This document shows, piece after piece, positions 17,164-26,378 of a stretch of 64,000 nucleotides of DNA. Below the pieces are notes generated by a model, which saw nothing but the letters and a program-made list of their open reading frames with translations, was not told the DNA's origin and made no database searches. This DNA comes from Andreprevotia sp. IGB-42 (GTDB taxonomy: Bacteria > Pseudomonadota > Gammaproteobacteria > Burkholderiales > Chitinibacteraceae), in NCBI RefSeq assembly GCF_009848685.1, contig NZ_WXTX01000002.1, forward strand, positions 124,001-188,000. The letters are read 5' to 3'. Made by a program: the position numbers and the translations under genes. Positions within the stretch are counted from its first letter, which is position 1. Every line of letters begins with the position of its first letter.

Positions 17164-17669
17164 CACCCATGTTCCAACGATTCCGCACGCCGCTCTGGCC
17201 AATATCCATGCTGGCCGCAGCGCTACTGGCCGCCTGCGCCGCCCCCGGCACGCCGGGCACCAATACCACGCCGGGCAAGCCTGCAGCCCCGGCGGTACCC
17301 ACCCCGCTGCCCACGCCGGCGCGGCCCTCGCCCGAGGCCCAGCCACCCAGCGTGACCATACAGGGCCGCGCTGCCGCCGCCGTACTGGATGATATCGTTC
17401 GCTACCGTACCGGCCGTGGCATGACGCTGAAAATACGCACCGGCAACCGGGTGGAGTTCACCATGCCGGTGCAGAAAACCAAGGTGCCGACCGAGGCCCG
17501 CATGCGCTACCTGCTGACCCCGGTCAGCGGCAACCTGCAGCTTTCCGCGCGCGTATTCCAAGTACTGAACCCGGGCACCGGCCGCGAACAGGTGAACGAA
17601 ATTACCAACGAGGTGGCAAGCCAGCTTGAGCGCGAGCTGGCGGGCTATGCGGGTAACGACAGGCGGTGA
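17160..17669 (+). CDS. Predicted lipoprotein of unknown function
   Basis: 169 residues. Signal peptide with lipobox LLAAC (cysteine at about 26), then a Pro/Thr/Ala-rich linker of about 40 residues, then a conserved-looking domain (AAAVLDDIVRYRTGRGMTLKIR, up to QVNEITNEVASQLERELAG). The hydrophobic leader and lipobox point to an outer-membrane lipoprotein; the residue after Cys is Ala, not Asp. The start overlaps the NIF3 stop (ATGA), so the two are co-translated. I do not recognise the family. Confidence 0.8.
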   Translation: MTPMFQRFRTPLWPISMLAAALLAACAAPGTPGTNTTPGKPAAPAVPTPLPTPARPSPEAQPPSVTIQGRAAAAVLDDIVRYRTGRGMTLKIRTGNRVEFTMPVQKTKVPTEARMRYLLTPVSGNLQLSARVFQVLNPGTGREQVNEITNEVASQLERELAGYAGNDRR

Positions 17670-17683
17670 CCGCAACACCGGCT

Positions 17684-17711
17684 TTGAGTTCCCAAACCGC
17701 TCGGGTAGAAT
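17684..17711 (+). promoter_or_regulatory. Sigma-70 promoter of petABC
   Basis: TTGAGT (17684-17689) and TAGAAT (17706-17711), 16-bp spacer, about 90 bp before the petA start. Both hexamers match the consensus in at least four positions. Confidence 0.5.
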
Positions 17712-17802
17712 TCGCGCGTTTAGCCTCGGAAGCCGTGCATCCCGAGCGTTGCGCCCAGCATGCTGTGGCGGCACATCGGATTGCTTTCATCAGGGATAAG
17801 GT

Positions 17803-18387
17803 ATGAGTGATCAGCAAGTAGATAACAGCAAACGGCGCTTCCTGCTGCTTGCCACCAGTGGCGCGGGCGCCGTGGCAGTGGGCAGCGTAGCGATTCCGTT
17901 CGTCGCCAGTTTCCTCCCGTCCGAGCGCGCCAAGGCCGCCGGTGCGCCGGTGGAAGTGGACATCAGCAAAGTGGAACTGGGCCAGAAGATCAACGTCGAA
18001 TGGCGTGGCAAACCGGTGTGGGTGGTCAAGCGCACGCCGGAAATGATTGCCAACCTCGCCAAGAACGATCCGATCCTGGTCGATCCGAAATCGGAATCGA
18101 GCGATCAACCCGAGTACTGCCGCAATGAAGGCCGTTCGCGCAAGCCGGATATCTGGGTGGCCGTCGGCGTCTGCACGCATCTGGGCTGTTCGCCGACTTT
18201 CCGCCCGGAACTCGCGCCGGCCGATCTCGGCCCCGAGTGGCGCGGCGGGTTTTATTGCCCCTGTCATGGCTCGAAGTTCGATCTGGCCGGCCGCGTATTG
18301 AAAAATGTCCCGGCGCCGATCAACCTGGTCATCCCGCCGTACAAGTTCCTTTCCGACAGCACCATCATCGTCGGCGATGACAAATAA
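17803..18387 (+). CDS. petA: Ubiquinol-cytochrome c reductase, Rieske iron-sulfur subunit
   Basis: Carries the 2Fe-2S centre of the cytochrome bc1 complex. 194 residues. A twin-arginine leader (SKRRFLLLATSGAGAV, residues 9-24) and membrane anchor are followed by the Rieske domain with ligands C124, H126 (CTHLGC) and C152, H155 (CPCHG), and the disulfide cysteines 129 and 154. The Tat signal ties it to tatABC at 61.5-63 kb. First gene of petABC. Confidence 0.97.
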   Translation: MSDQQVDNSKRRFLLLATSGAGAVAVGSVAIPFVASFLPSERAKAAGAPVEVDISKVELGQKINVEWRGKPVWVVKRTPEMIANLAKNDPILVDPKSESSDQPEYCRNEGRSRKPDIWVAVGVCTHLGCSPTFRPELAPADLGPEWRGGFYCPCHGSKFDLAGRVLKNVPAPINLVIPPYKFLSDSTIIVGDDK

Positions 18388-18402
18388 GGCCCGGAGCGAA
18401 CA

Positions 18403-19764
18403 ATGAGCAAACTAGAACAAATCGGCAAAGATACCCTGCAATGGGTTGATGACCGTTTCCCGCTGACTGCGCTCTGGAAAGAGCATGTCTCCGAGTACTA
18501 CGCACCGAAGAACTTCAACTTCTGGTACTTCTTCGGCTCGCTGGCGCTGCTGGTGCTGGTGATCCAGATCGTGACGGGCATTTTCCTCACGATGAACTAC
18601 AAGCCGGACGGCAACCTGATCCCGGGCACCAATGTGTCGGTGGCGTTTGCATCGGTCGAATACATCATGCGCGACGTGGGTGGTGGCTGGGTGATCCGCT
18701 ACATGCACTCCACCGGTGCATCGATGTTCTTCGTGGTGGTTTATCTGCACATGTTCCGCGGGCTGATCTACGGCTCGTACCAGAAGCCGCGCGAGCTGGT
18801 GTGGATCTTCGGCATGCTGATCTTCCTGTGCCTGATGGCTGAAGCGTTCCTCGGCTACCTGCTGCCGTGGGGCCAGATGTCGTTCTGGGGTGCGCAGGTG
18901 ATCGTGAACCTGTTTGCATCGGTGCCGGTGATCGGCCCGGACCTGTCGGAATTCATCCGCGGCGACTTCGTGGTATCGGACGCCACGCTGAACCGCTTCT
19001 TCGCACTGCACGTGATTGCCGTGCCGCTGATCCTGCTGGCACTGGTGGTCGCCCACCTGATCGCGCTGCACGAAGTGGGCTCGAACAACCCGGACGGCGT
19101 GGAGATCAAGAAGAACAAGGATCCGGCAACCGGCATCCCGCTCGACGGCATCCCTTTCCACCCGTACTACACGGTGAAGGATGTGTTCGGCGTGGCGGTG
19201 TTCCTGGTGGTGTTCACCACCATCGTGTTCTTCCTGCCCAATGTGTTCGGTTACTTCCTCGAAGACAACAACTTCATCCCGGCTGATCCGCTGAAAACGC
19301 CGCCGCATATTGCACCGGTGTGGTACTTCACGCCGTTCTACGCGATCCTGCGGGCAATTCCGTCCTTCCTCGGCACACAGGTGTGGGGGGTGCTGGGCAT
19401 GGGCGCCGGTGTGGTTGTGATTGCTTTCCTGCCGTGGCTGGACCGCAGCAAGGTGAAGTCGATCCGTTACCGCCCGACCATCTTCAAGGTGTTGCTGGGC
19501 CTGTTCCTGGTGGCGTTCATCGGCTTGGGCATCCTCGGCGCATTGCCGCCGACCGGCCCGCGTACCACGCTGTCGCAGATCTTCTCGGTGATGTATTTCG
19601 GCTTCTTCCTCGGCATGCCGTACTTCTCCACACTGGGCAAGACCCTGCCAGTGCCGGAGCGGGTGACCGATACCAATGGCAAGCGCCAGCTGCACTTCGT
19701 GTTCTGGATGCTGGTGGCGATCATCGGTTCTGCCGTGTTCACCGCATTGATCCAACACATCTAA
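18403..19764 (+). CDS. petB: Cytochrome b of the bc1 complex
   Basis: Membrane subunit with both quinone sites and two b-type hemes. 453 residues, with eight membrane segments as in the fused cytochrome b of proteobacteria. Heme ligands lie in the helices around RYMHSTGASMFF and the FALHVIAVPLIL region. The Qo-site segment FTPFYAILRAIPSF carries a PFYA variant in place of the common PEWY. GGAG precedes the ATG. It is 15 bp after petA and 12 bp before petC. Confidence 0.97.
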   Translation: MSKLEQIGKDTLQWVDDRFPLTALWKEHVSEYYAPKNFNFWYFFGSLALLVLVIQIVTGIFLTMNYKPDGNLIPGTNVSVAFASVEYIMRDVGGGWVIRYMHSTGASMFFVVVYLHMFRGLIYGSYQKPRELVWIFGMLIFLCLMAEAFLGYLLPWGQMSFWGAQVIVNLFASVPVIGPDLSEFIRGDFVVSDATLNRFFALHVIAVPLILLALVVAHLIALHEVGSNNPDGVEIKKNKDPATGIPLDGIPFHPYYTVKDVFGVAVFLVVFTTIVFFLPNVFGYFLEDNNFIPADPLKTPPHIAPVWYFTPFYAILRAIPSFLGTQVWGVLGMGAGVVVIAFLPWLDRSKVKSIRYRPTIFKVLLGLFLVAFIGLGILGALPPTGPRTTLSQIFSVMYFGFFLGMPYFSTLGKTLPVPERVTDTNGKRQLHFVFWMLVAIIGSAVFTALIQHI

Positions 19765-19776
19765 GGAGACGACCCC

Positions 19777-20553
19777 ATGATCAAGCATATCCGTCGTTTC
19801 CTCGCTGCACTGGTGCTGCTGGCACCTGCGGCATTCGCCAACGAGGGCGGCATCGCCCTCGACAAGGCACCCGTCAACCTGCGCGATGTCGAAGGGCTGC
19901 AACGCGGCGCGCAAACTTTTGCCAACTACTGTCTGTCGTGCCATGGCGCGATGAACATGCGCTTCAACCGCCTGCAGGCGCTGGGTCTGACCGAAGAGCA
20001 GATCAAGAAGAACCTGATGTTCACCACCGACAAGGTGGGTGACCAGATGCGCATTGCCATGCCGGCGGCAGACGCAAAGGCATGGTTCGGCGCCACGCCG
20101 CCGGACCTGTCGGTGATTGCCCGCTCGCGCGGTGCAGACTGGCTGTACACCTACCTGCGCACCTTCTATCGCGATGACACCCGCCCTACCGGCTGGAACA
20201 ACCTCGCGTTCGACAAGGTCGGCATGCCGCACGTGCTGTGGGAGCTGCAAGGCATTCAGGAAGCCGAATACAAGACCGTGAAAAACCATGAGACCGGCAA
20301 GGAAGAACATCACCTTGAAGGCCTCAAGCTGGTGAAGCCGGGCCTGTTGACCTCGATTGCCGAAGACGGCAAGTACGACCAGCGCGAGTTCGACAAGCGC
20401 GTGGGCGAACTGGTGAGCTACCTGGTGTTCGTATCCGAGCCCGGCCAGGTCAAGCGTGAGCAGATCGGTTACGCCGTGCTGCTGTTCCTGCTGTTCGTGC
20501 TGGTACCGCTCACTTACCTGCTGAAGAAAGAATACTGGCGCGATATCCACTGA
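19777..20553 (+). CDS. petC: Cytochrome c1 of the bc1 complex
   Basis: c-type heme subunit that passes electrons from the Rieske centre to cytochrome c. 258 residues: signal peptide 1-21, heme site C52-L-S-C55-H56, heme ligand Met probably in IAMPAADAK, and a C-terminal membrane anchor (VLLFLLFVLVPLTYLL) ending in KKEYWRDIH. AAGGAG precedes the start. Heme attachment would need the ResB/CcsA system at 40.6-43.8 kb. Confidence 0.97.
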   Translation: MIKHIRRFLAALVLLAPAAFANEGGIALDKAPVNLRDVEGLQRGAQTFANYCLSCHGAMNMRFNRLQALGLTEEQIKKNLMFTTDKVGDQMRIAMPAADAKAWFGATPPDLSVIARSRGADWLYTYLRTFYRDDTRPTGWNNLAFDKVGMPHVLWELQGIQEAEYKTVKNHETGKEEHHLEGLKLVKPGLLTSIAEDGKYDQREFDKRVGELVSYLVFVSEPGQVKREQIGYAVLLFLLFVLVPLTYLLKKEYWRDIH

Positions 20554-20570
20554 GGCATCGTGGCTGGATG

Positions 20571-20597
20571 AAGGCACCCTGCGGGGTGCCTTTTTTT
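20571..20597 (+). terminator. Terminator of petABC
   Basis: AAGGCACCC pairs with GGGTGCCTT, then a run of seven T. Confidence 0.9.
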
Positions 20598-20760
20598 ATG
20601 GCAATTTGCGCCAGACGCCCGAAAAACATGCTTTTCATGCTGCACGACATCAGCCGTTTTTCTCATTAAATACAAGGCATTACGCAACACTCGCTGGCTT
20701 ATCCACAGCCCTTTTCGGTAGAATCTCGTCTTTGCAATTGTCCACAGGAAATTCCGCGCC

Positions 20761-21366
20761 ATGATGAAGCTGTATTCCGGTACCGCCTGCCCGTTCAGCC
20801 ACCGCTGCCGTATTGTGTTGTTCGAAAAGGGCATGGACTTCGAAATCATCGATGTCGATATCCACAGCAAGCCGGAAGACCTGGCCGTGATGAACCCGTA
20901 CAACGAAGTGCCGGTTCTGGTCGAACGTGATCTCACCCTGTACGAATCGAGCATCATCAACGAATACATCGACGAGCGCTTCCCGCACCCGCAACTGATG
21001 CCGGCCGATCCGGTAATGCGCGCGCGTACCCGCCTGATGCTGTTCAACTTCGAACGCGAGCTGTTCATCCACGTGCGCACGCTGGAAGACGGCAGCAGCA
21101 ACAAGAAGGCACTGGAAGCCGCCCGCGTGGCCATCCGTGACAGCCTGACCCAGATCGCACCGGTGTTCGCCAAGCAGAAGTTCATGCTGGGCGAAGAATT
21201 CTCGATGCTGGACGTGGCGATTGCACCGCTGCTGTGGCGCTTCGACCACTACGGCATCGAAGTGACCAAGGCCATGGCGCCGCTGATGAAGTACGCCGAG
21301 CGCCTGTTCAGCCGCGAAGCGTTCATCGAATCGCTGACCGCCAACGAAAAGGCCATGCGCAAGTAA
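20761..21366 (+). CDS. sspA: Stringent starvation protein A
   Basis: Glutathione-S-transferase-fold protein that binds RNA polymerase holoenzyme and alters transcription under starvation and acid stress. It has no GST activity in E. coli. 201 residues: thioredoxin-like domain (MKLYSGTACPFSHRC) and helical domain. Two ATG codons occur in tandem (20761, 20764). Upstream a -10-like TAGAAT (20719-20724) is seen with a poor -35. It lies between petABC and sspB, the typical betaproteobacterial order. Confidence 0.96.
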   Translation: MMKLYSGTACPFSHRCRIVLFEKGMDFEIIDVDIHSKPEDLAVMNPYNEVPVLVERDLTLYESSIINEYIDERFPHPQLMPADPVMRARTRLMLFNFERELFIHVRTLEDGSSNKKALEAARVAIRDSLTQIAPVFAKQKFMLGEEFSMLDVAIAPLLWRFDHYGIEVTKAMAPLMKYAERLFSREAFIESLTANEKAMRK

Positions 21367-21541
21367 GCAGCGCACACGGCAAGCGGGTTGCACGCGTGGG
21401 TGGATGAACCGGCATCATGTGCCGGCATGCATGCCACACGGGCTGCCCGATTGCTGGAACAGGCTCTAAAATAGAGTGAAGACTGCAGCACCGGCGGCGA
21501 CTCTGCCGGCGCTTCTACCTCCCCTCACATGGAGAGTCCCC

Positions 21542-21976
21542 ATGCAATCTGTCTCGACCAAACCGTATCTGATCCGCGCGCTGCACGAATGGTGTTCGGA
21601 TCATGGCTTCACGCCCTACCTGGTGGTATCGGTGCGCGGCAAGATGCAGGTGCCAATGGAGTACGTGAAGAACGGCGAAATCGTGCTCAACATCAGCTAC
21701 AACGCCACGCGCAACCTGAGCCTGGGCAACGATTACATCAGTTTCTCCGCCCGCTTCAACGGCGTATCACGTGATATCAACCTGCCGGTAGGCGCGGTGG
21801 TATCGATCTTCTCGCGCGAGAATGGCGAGGGCATGGGCTTTGAATACGAAGAAGGCCCCGTGCACGAAGTGCCGCCGCTGGAAACCGCACCGGAGAGCAA
21901 GCCGGATGACGACGGTGATGAACCGCCGCCATCGCGCCCCGGTACCGGCAAGCCGGCACTGCGCATCGTCAAGTAG
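21542..21976 (+). CDS. sspB: ClpXP protease specificity-enhancing factor SspB
   Basis: Adaptor that tethers ssrA-tagged proteins to ClpXP. 144 residues from ATG 21542, which has GGAGAG 6 bases upstream; a longer in-frame start at 21476 lacks a ribosome-binding site and family similarity. The folded domain covers about 1-105 (TKPYLIRALHEWCSD, IVLNISYNATRNL). The acidic, proline-rich linker ends in GKPALRIVK, which resembles the ClpX-binding tail (ALRVVK in E. coli). Coding follows sspA by 175 bp. Confidence 0.95.
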   Translation: MQSVSTKPYLIRALHEWCSDHGFTPYLVVSVRGKMQVPMEYVKNGEIVLNISYNATRNLSLGNDYISFSARFNGVSRDINLPVGAVVSIFSRENGEGMGFEYEEGPVHEVPPLETAPESKPDDDGDEPPPSRPGTGKPALRIVK

Positions 21977-21984
21977 TTGCCATG

Positions 21985-22012
21985 AAAAACCCGCCTTCCG
22001 GCGGGTTTTTTG
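21985..22012. terminator. Bidirectional terminator between sspB and the RNA methyltransferase gene
   Basis: AAAAACCCGCC/GGCGGGTTTTTT with loop TTCC. It ends two bases before the stop of the opposing gene. Confidence 0.9.
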
Positions 22013-22014
22013 TT

Positions 22015-23337
22015 TCAGCTTGCTGCGTCGTCAGGCGCTGCGGTTTCATTGGCTTCGTCCGGCACCGCTACTTTGGCCGCCTTGCGCGTCATCACCGCGG
22101 CAAAGAAGCCGTCTGCCGCATGCGTTTGTGGCCACAGCTGCAGCATCGGGCCATCCAGCGCGATCTCCACGCGCTCCTTGGCCAGCAGCTCGCGCACATC
22201 CAGCAGCTCGAAATCCGGATGGGCAGCCAGGAAAGCATCGACGATCTGCGTGTTCTCGCTCGGCAGCACGCTGCAGGTGGCATACACCAGCCGGCCGCCG
22301 GTCTTCACCAGCCGCGCGGCAGAGGCCAGGATGCTGGCCTGCTTGGCATTGAGTTCCTGCACGCTTTTGGCACTCTGCCGGTATTTCAGGTCCGGATTGC
22401 GGCGCAGCGTACCCAGACCGGAACACGGTGCATCCACCAGCACCGAATCCATCTTGCCGGCCAGGCGCTTGATCTTCTGGTCGTTTTCGCTGGCAATCAA
22501 TTGCGGCTGCACGTTGGAGAGGCCCGAGCGCGCCAGCCGCGGCTTGAGATTGGCCAGGCGCTTCTCAGAGATATCGAATGCATACAGGCGGCCGGTCGAT
22601 TGCATCATTGCGCCGATGGCCAGCGTCTTGCCACCGGCACCGGCGCAGAAATCGGCGATCATCTGGCCGCGCCTGGCACCGGTCAGCAGCGCCAGCAGCT
22701 GGCTGCCTTCGTCCTGCACCTCGAAACCGCCACCAAGAAATAACGAATGCTTGTTGAGCGCCGGCTTGCCGTGGATACGCAGACCCCATGGTGAATAGGG
22801 CGTGGGCTTGGCTTCGATGCCGGCTGCCAGCAATTCTTCCACCACACCTTCACGCTTCATTTTCAGGATGTTCACGCGCAGGTCCAACGGTGCGGACTGC
22901 ATCAGCGCACGGCCCAGCTCGAGCACGTCCGCATCGCTCATGCCGCCGGCCTGCAATGCAGCCACCGACCAATCCGGCAAGCCGGCCTGCACGTGCAGCG
23001 GCGCGCTCGACCAGTCCACCGCCTTCCACTGCTTGGCGAGCTCCAGCTTCTTGTCGTCGAAAATGCTTTCCAGCTCGCGCATGTTGCGCTTTTCCACCGC
23101 CGAGAAATACGCGATCAGCCACTCGATCACGCCAGCCTTTTCGCCGGTCAGCCACTGGATACGTGGCAGGTGGCGCAGCAGGCCGAACACGGTTTCGGCA
23201 ATCATCGCGCGGTCACGCGCGCCCAGTTGGCGCTCATCGCGGAAATAACGCGACAGGATCACGTCGGCCGGGGCAGTAAAGGGCAATACTTGATGCAGCA
23301 CGTCCAGCGTGGCATCGAATTGGGTACGGTTCAGCAT
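22015..23337 (-). CDS. RsmB/NOP-family rRNA cytosine-C5 methyltransferase
   Basis: SAM-dependent RNA methyltransferase of the Fmu/RsmB class. 440 residues. SAM-binding motif DFCAGAGGKTLAIGAMM; catalytic motifs DAPCSGLGTLRRNPD and YATCSVLPSENT supply the two active-site cysteines. The N-terminal 130 residues are only weakly like the NusB domain of E. coli RsmB, so the exact rRNA target (C967 of 16S in E. coli) is not certain. ATG 23337 follows GAGAG; the longer frame upstream overlaps the DUF3108 gene. Probably co-transcribed with purN and the DUF3108 gene. Confidence 0.9.
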   Translation of the reverse strand: MLNRTQFDATLDVLHQVLPFTAPADVILSRYFRDERQLGARDRAMIAETVFGLLRHLPRIQWLTGEKAGVIEWLIAYFSAVEKRNMRELESIFDDKKLELAKQWKAVDWSSAPLHVQAGLPDWSVAALQAGGMSDADVLELGRALMQSAPLDLRVNILKMKREGVVEELLAAGIEAKPTPYSPWGLRIHGKPALNKHSLFLGGGFEVQDEGSQLLALLTGARRGQMIADFCAGAGGKTLAIGAMMQSTGRLYAFDISEKRLANLKPRLARSGLSNVQPQLIASENDQKIKRLAGKMDSVLVDAPCSGLGTLRRNPDLKYRQSAKSVQELNAKQASILASAARLVKTGGRLVYATCSVLPSENTQIVDAFLAAHPDFELLDVRELLAKERVEIALDGPMLQLWPQTHAADGFFAAVMTRKAAKVAVPDEANETAAPDDAAS

Positions 23338-23366
23338 GGTATCTCTCTTGGCCTGCAAAGCCCGGT

Positions 23367-24527
23367 TCAGGGGCGGTGCATGCCGTTGGGTCTTTGTTGC
23401 GCCGGCGAAGCCAGTACGGTTTCGCCATTGATGGTGATCTGGCTTGCCCAGATATCGAACGTGTTTTCCTTGCCCAGCGTCAGGTGAATGCGCACGGGCA
23501 TGTTGTTCCATTCCGGCGCCAGCCAGAAATCGAATACGCGGTCTTCATACTGCCCACGCAGCAGGATGGCATCGACCAGCTTGCCGTTCAGGTTGAGCGT
23601 GCTCTCGCCACGCAGCTCGAACGGGATATCGCGGTAGAACTTGCGACCGCTCACCATGGAGAACGTGAAGTTCTTCATTTTCGAGCCTTGCAGCGCAAAC
23701 TGGAACGCCGCCGAGAACAAGTCCTGATCACCAGGCTTGAGCACCTCGCTGGCGAACTTGCCGTTGTCGTTCATCTGCACCGCCAGCGCATCCCAGTCGA
23801 ATGTCGCTTCGTTGAGCAGCTTGCCATCCTTGGTATCGGAGAAATGCATCGGCACCACGCCGTTCCGGCCTACCTTGCCTTCACTCGCAATGGTACGGGT
23901 GCGCCCGAACAGCGCGCCGCGTAGCGCCAGCTTGTATTGACCGTGGTCGACTTCCCAGCTCATGCGCGCCGGGATCACGCCCCAGGTATAGGTGATATCG
24001 ACCTTGCGCGGAAACTGCAGTGCTTTCGGTGTCTCGCTGGCTGGTGCAGAGGCGGGCTCGGCCGGCTTGCTGGCCGCCTGCGTCGCGACAGCCACCTGGG
24101 GCACTGTGCTGGGCTGTGGCGCCACTGCCGAGGCCTGCGCCAACACCTGCGATGCGGTAACACTGCTCGCCGCCGCAACCGCAGACGCCGTGCCCGCCGC
24201 CGCCAGCGCAGGCTTGCCGGTAACGGCGGGCTTGCGTGCATTGCGTGCCGGCACCGGTGTTGCCGCCGGTCGCGCGGCAGGTTTGGGCTTGCCCAGTTGT
24301 ATGGTGATGTTTTCCGCCGGCTTCACACCCGCCAGCGAGGCAAGCTCGCCGGCTTCATCCATATCCTGGCTGACCAGCTTCCTGGTCGGCGTGCGCAGCT
24401 TCAGCGGCTCGTTGCGCGCCCATTCGCCGGCCAGCAGCAACAGCGTGTCGCCGCCGATGCTGACGATGTGCAGGAACAGGGACGCGAGCAGCGCCCAGAT
24501 CAGCCAGCGGCGGTGGCGCGGTGTCAT
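23367..24527 (-). CDS. DUF3108 domain-containing membrane-anchored protein
   Basis: 386 residues. One N-terminal membrane segment (WLIWALLASLFLHIVSIGG), a long Ala/Pro/Val-rich periplasmic linker (about 80-180), and a C-terminal DUF3108 domain (KVDITYTWGVIPARMSWEVD to the end). Function unknown; relatives occur beside purN in betaproteobacteria. The ATG directly follows the purN stop (TGAATG), so translation is probably coupled. The linker is of low complexity, which explains several spurious long frames on the other strand. Confidence 0.85.
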   Translation of the reverse strand: MTPRHRRWLIWALLASLFLHIVSIGGDTLLLLAGEWARNEPLKLRTPTRKLVSQDMDEAGELASLAGVKPAENITIQLGKPKPAARPAATPVPARNARKPAVTGKPALAAAGTASAVAAASSVTASQVLAQASAVAPQPSTVPQVAVATQAASKPAEPASAPASETPKALQFPRKVDITYTWGVIPARMSWEVDHGQYKLALRGALFGRTRTIASEGKVGRNGVVPMHFSDTKDGKLLNEATFDWDALAVQMNDNGKFASEVLKPGDQDLFSAAFQFALQGSKMKNFTFSMVSGRKFYRDIPFELRGESTLNLNGKLVDAILLRGQYEDRVFDFWLAPEWNNMPVRIHLTLGKENTFDIWASQITINGETVLASPAQQRPNGMHRP

Positions 24528-25124
24528 TCAGCCCCTGCGCTTCACGCGGCCCGCCTCAAGCACCAGGCGGTCTGCGGCAAAATCGGCAACGGCTTGCGGA
24601 TACAGACGGTGCTCCTCCTTGAGTACACGGGCAGCCAGTGTATCCGGGGTATCGTCATCCAGCACCGGTACGACCGCCTGCGCGATGATGGGACCATGAT
24701 CGAGTTCGGCAGTGACGAAATGCACGGTGCAGCCGGCAAACTTCACGCCTTCATTGATGGCGCGCTCGTGCGTGTGCAGGCCGGTGAATGATGGCAGCAG
24801 CGACGGGTGGATATTGATCAGCCGGTTGGCATAATGATTGACGAAACCGGCGGTGAGGATGCGCATGAATCCGGCCAGCACCACCAGATCGGGCCGGTAG
24901 CCATCGATCAGCTCCGCCAGCGCGGCGTCGAATGCCTCGCGCCCGGCAAAACCCTTGTGATCGAGCACCGCGGTGTCAATGCCCCGCTCGGCTGCCCACA
25001 CCAAGCCACCCGCATCCGCACGGTTGGCGATCACTGCGGCGATCTTGGCGCCGGCGATATCGGCATCGACAATGGCCTGCATATTGGAACCACGGCCGGA
25101 AATCAGGATAACGATGTTTTTCAT
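24528..25124 (-). CDS. purN: Phosphoribosylglycinamide formyltransferase
   Basis: Transfers a formyl group from 10-formyl-THF to GAR in purine synthesis. 198 residues. Starts MKNIVILISGRGSNMQAI, the phosphate-binding motif. The catalytic triad region shows NIHPSLLPSFTG (Asn, His) and VHFVTAELDHGPIIAQ (Asp). AAGAG precedes the ATG. It lies 113 bp downstream of purM, same strand. Confidence 0.96.
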   Translation of the reverse strand: MKNIVILISGRGSNMQAIVDADIAGAKIAAVIANRADAGGLVWAAERGIDTAVLDHKGFAGREAFDAALAELIDGYRPDLVVLAGFMRILTAGFVNHYANRLINIHPSLLPSFTGLHTHERAINEGVKFAGCTVHFVTAELDHGPIIAQAVVPVLDDDTPDTLAARVLKEEHRLYPQAVADFAADRLVLEAGRVKRRG

Positions 25125-25237
25125 GAACTCTTGATAGCTGGAAAAGCGACGGGGCGCTTGCGCGCCCCCGGTGAAAGGGCCGGGATCACCCGGCGCTTCA
25201 CGATACCCCGCCACTGCGGCGGGGCTTGCCAGTCGCG

Positions 25238-26275
25238 TTACGCGATTTGCGTCTGGTGTTCGTCCCCGTTGCGGGCGCGGATCGCACCCAGCGTATAGAC
25301 GGTTTCACCTTCGGCTTCGAGCAGCGCCTTCGCAGCAGCAGCATCTTCCGCAGCAACGATCACGACCATGCCCACGCCACAGTTGAAGGTGCGGTGCATT
25401 TCATCGGTCGCCACATTGCCTTCCTTCTGCAGCCACTGGAACAGCTTGGGGAAAGACCAGCTCTTCGCATCGATCTGCGCTACAACATTGGACGGCAGCA
25501 CGCGCGGAACGTTCTCGGTAATACCGCCACCGGTAATGTGCGCCATGCCCTTGACCGTCAGTTGCTCGATCAGTTTCAGGATGGGCTTCACATAGATGCG
25601 GGTTGGCGCAATCACCACGTCGGCCAGGCTCTTGCCGTTTTCGAACTCGCCAGCGTAATCGGCATCGGTCAGATGCAGGATCTTGCGGATCAGCGAATAG
25701 CCGTTGGAGTGCGCGCCATTGGACGCGAGGCCCAAGACCACATCGCCGGCCTTGATGTCGTTGCCGGTGATGATGTGGGCTTTCTCGACCACACCGACGG
25801 CAAAGCCGGCCAGATCGTACTCACCCAGCGGGTACATGCCGGGCATCTCGGCGGTTTCACCACCGATCAGCGCGCTGCCGGACAATTCACAGCCCAGTGC
25901 AATGCCGCGGATCACTTCGGTAGCGGTATCGACATCGAGCTTGCCGCAGGCGAAGTAATCGAGGAAGAACAGCGGCTCGGCACCCTGGACGAGGATATCG
26001 TTCACGCTCATCGCCACCAGATCCTGGCCGACGGTATCGTGGCGGTTCAGCTCGAAAGCCAGCTTGAGCTTGGTGCCCACGCCGTCGGTGCCGGAAACCA
26101 GTACCGGCTCCTTGAACTTCTTGCTGATCTCGATCAGGCCACCAAAACCGCCAATGCCGGACAGCACTTCCGGGCGCATGGTGCGTTTGGCAAAGGGTTT
26201 GATATTTTCGACAAGCTGGTCGCCGGCGTCGATATCGACACCCGCATCGCGGTAGCTCAGGCTTTGGGAACTCAT
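25238..26275 (-). CDS. purM: Phosphoribosylformylglycinamidine cyclo-ligase
   Basis: AIR synthetase, fifth step of purine synthesis. 345 residues, the same as E. coli. It starts [18 protein letters not shown]. Core motifs include [18 protein letters not shown] and [15 protein letters not shown]. The frame extends upstream, but the chosen start matches the family exactly. Divergent from the PerM-like gene; purN lies downstream. Confidence 0.97.
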   Translation of the reverse strand: MSSQSLSYRDAGVDIDAGDQLVENIKPFAKRTMRPEVLSGIGGFGGLIEISKKFKEPVLVSGTDGVGTKLKLAFELNRHDTVGQDLVAMSVNDILVQGAEPLFFLDYFACGKLDVDTATEVIRGIALGCELSGSALIGGETAEMPGMYPLGEYDLAGFAVGVVEKAHIITGNDIKAGDVVLGLASNGAHSNGYSLIRKILHLTDADYAGEFENGKSLADVVIAPTRIYVKPILKLIEQLTVKGMAHITGGGITENVPRVLPSNVVAQIDAKSWSFPKLFQWLQKEGNVATDEMHRTFNCGVGMVVIVAAEDAAAAKALLEAEGETVYTLGAIRARNGDEHQTQIA

Positions 26276-26378
26276 GCACGGCCTCGTGGTGAAATCAGGG
26301 TTTACGGTGGAACGGATGCTTTCTCGGTTAGAATGGCGCCCAACCCACTGAAAACGCGGTAGTTTACCGCATCCCGCG

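Noticed and set aside
18412-20577. A 721-codon open frame antisense to petB and petC
   Set aside because: Its product is His/Gln/Arg-rich and low in complexity, as expected from the reverse strand of GC-rich genes; petB and petC are certain.
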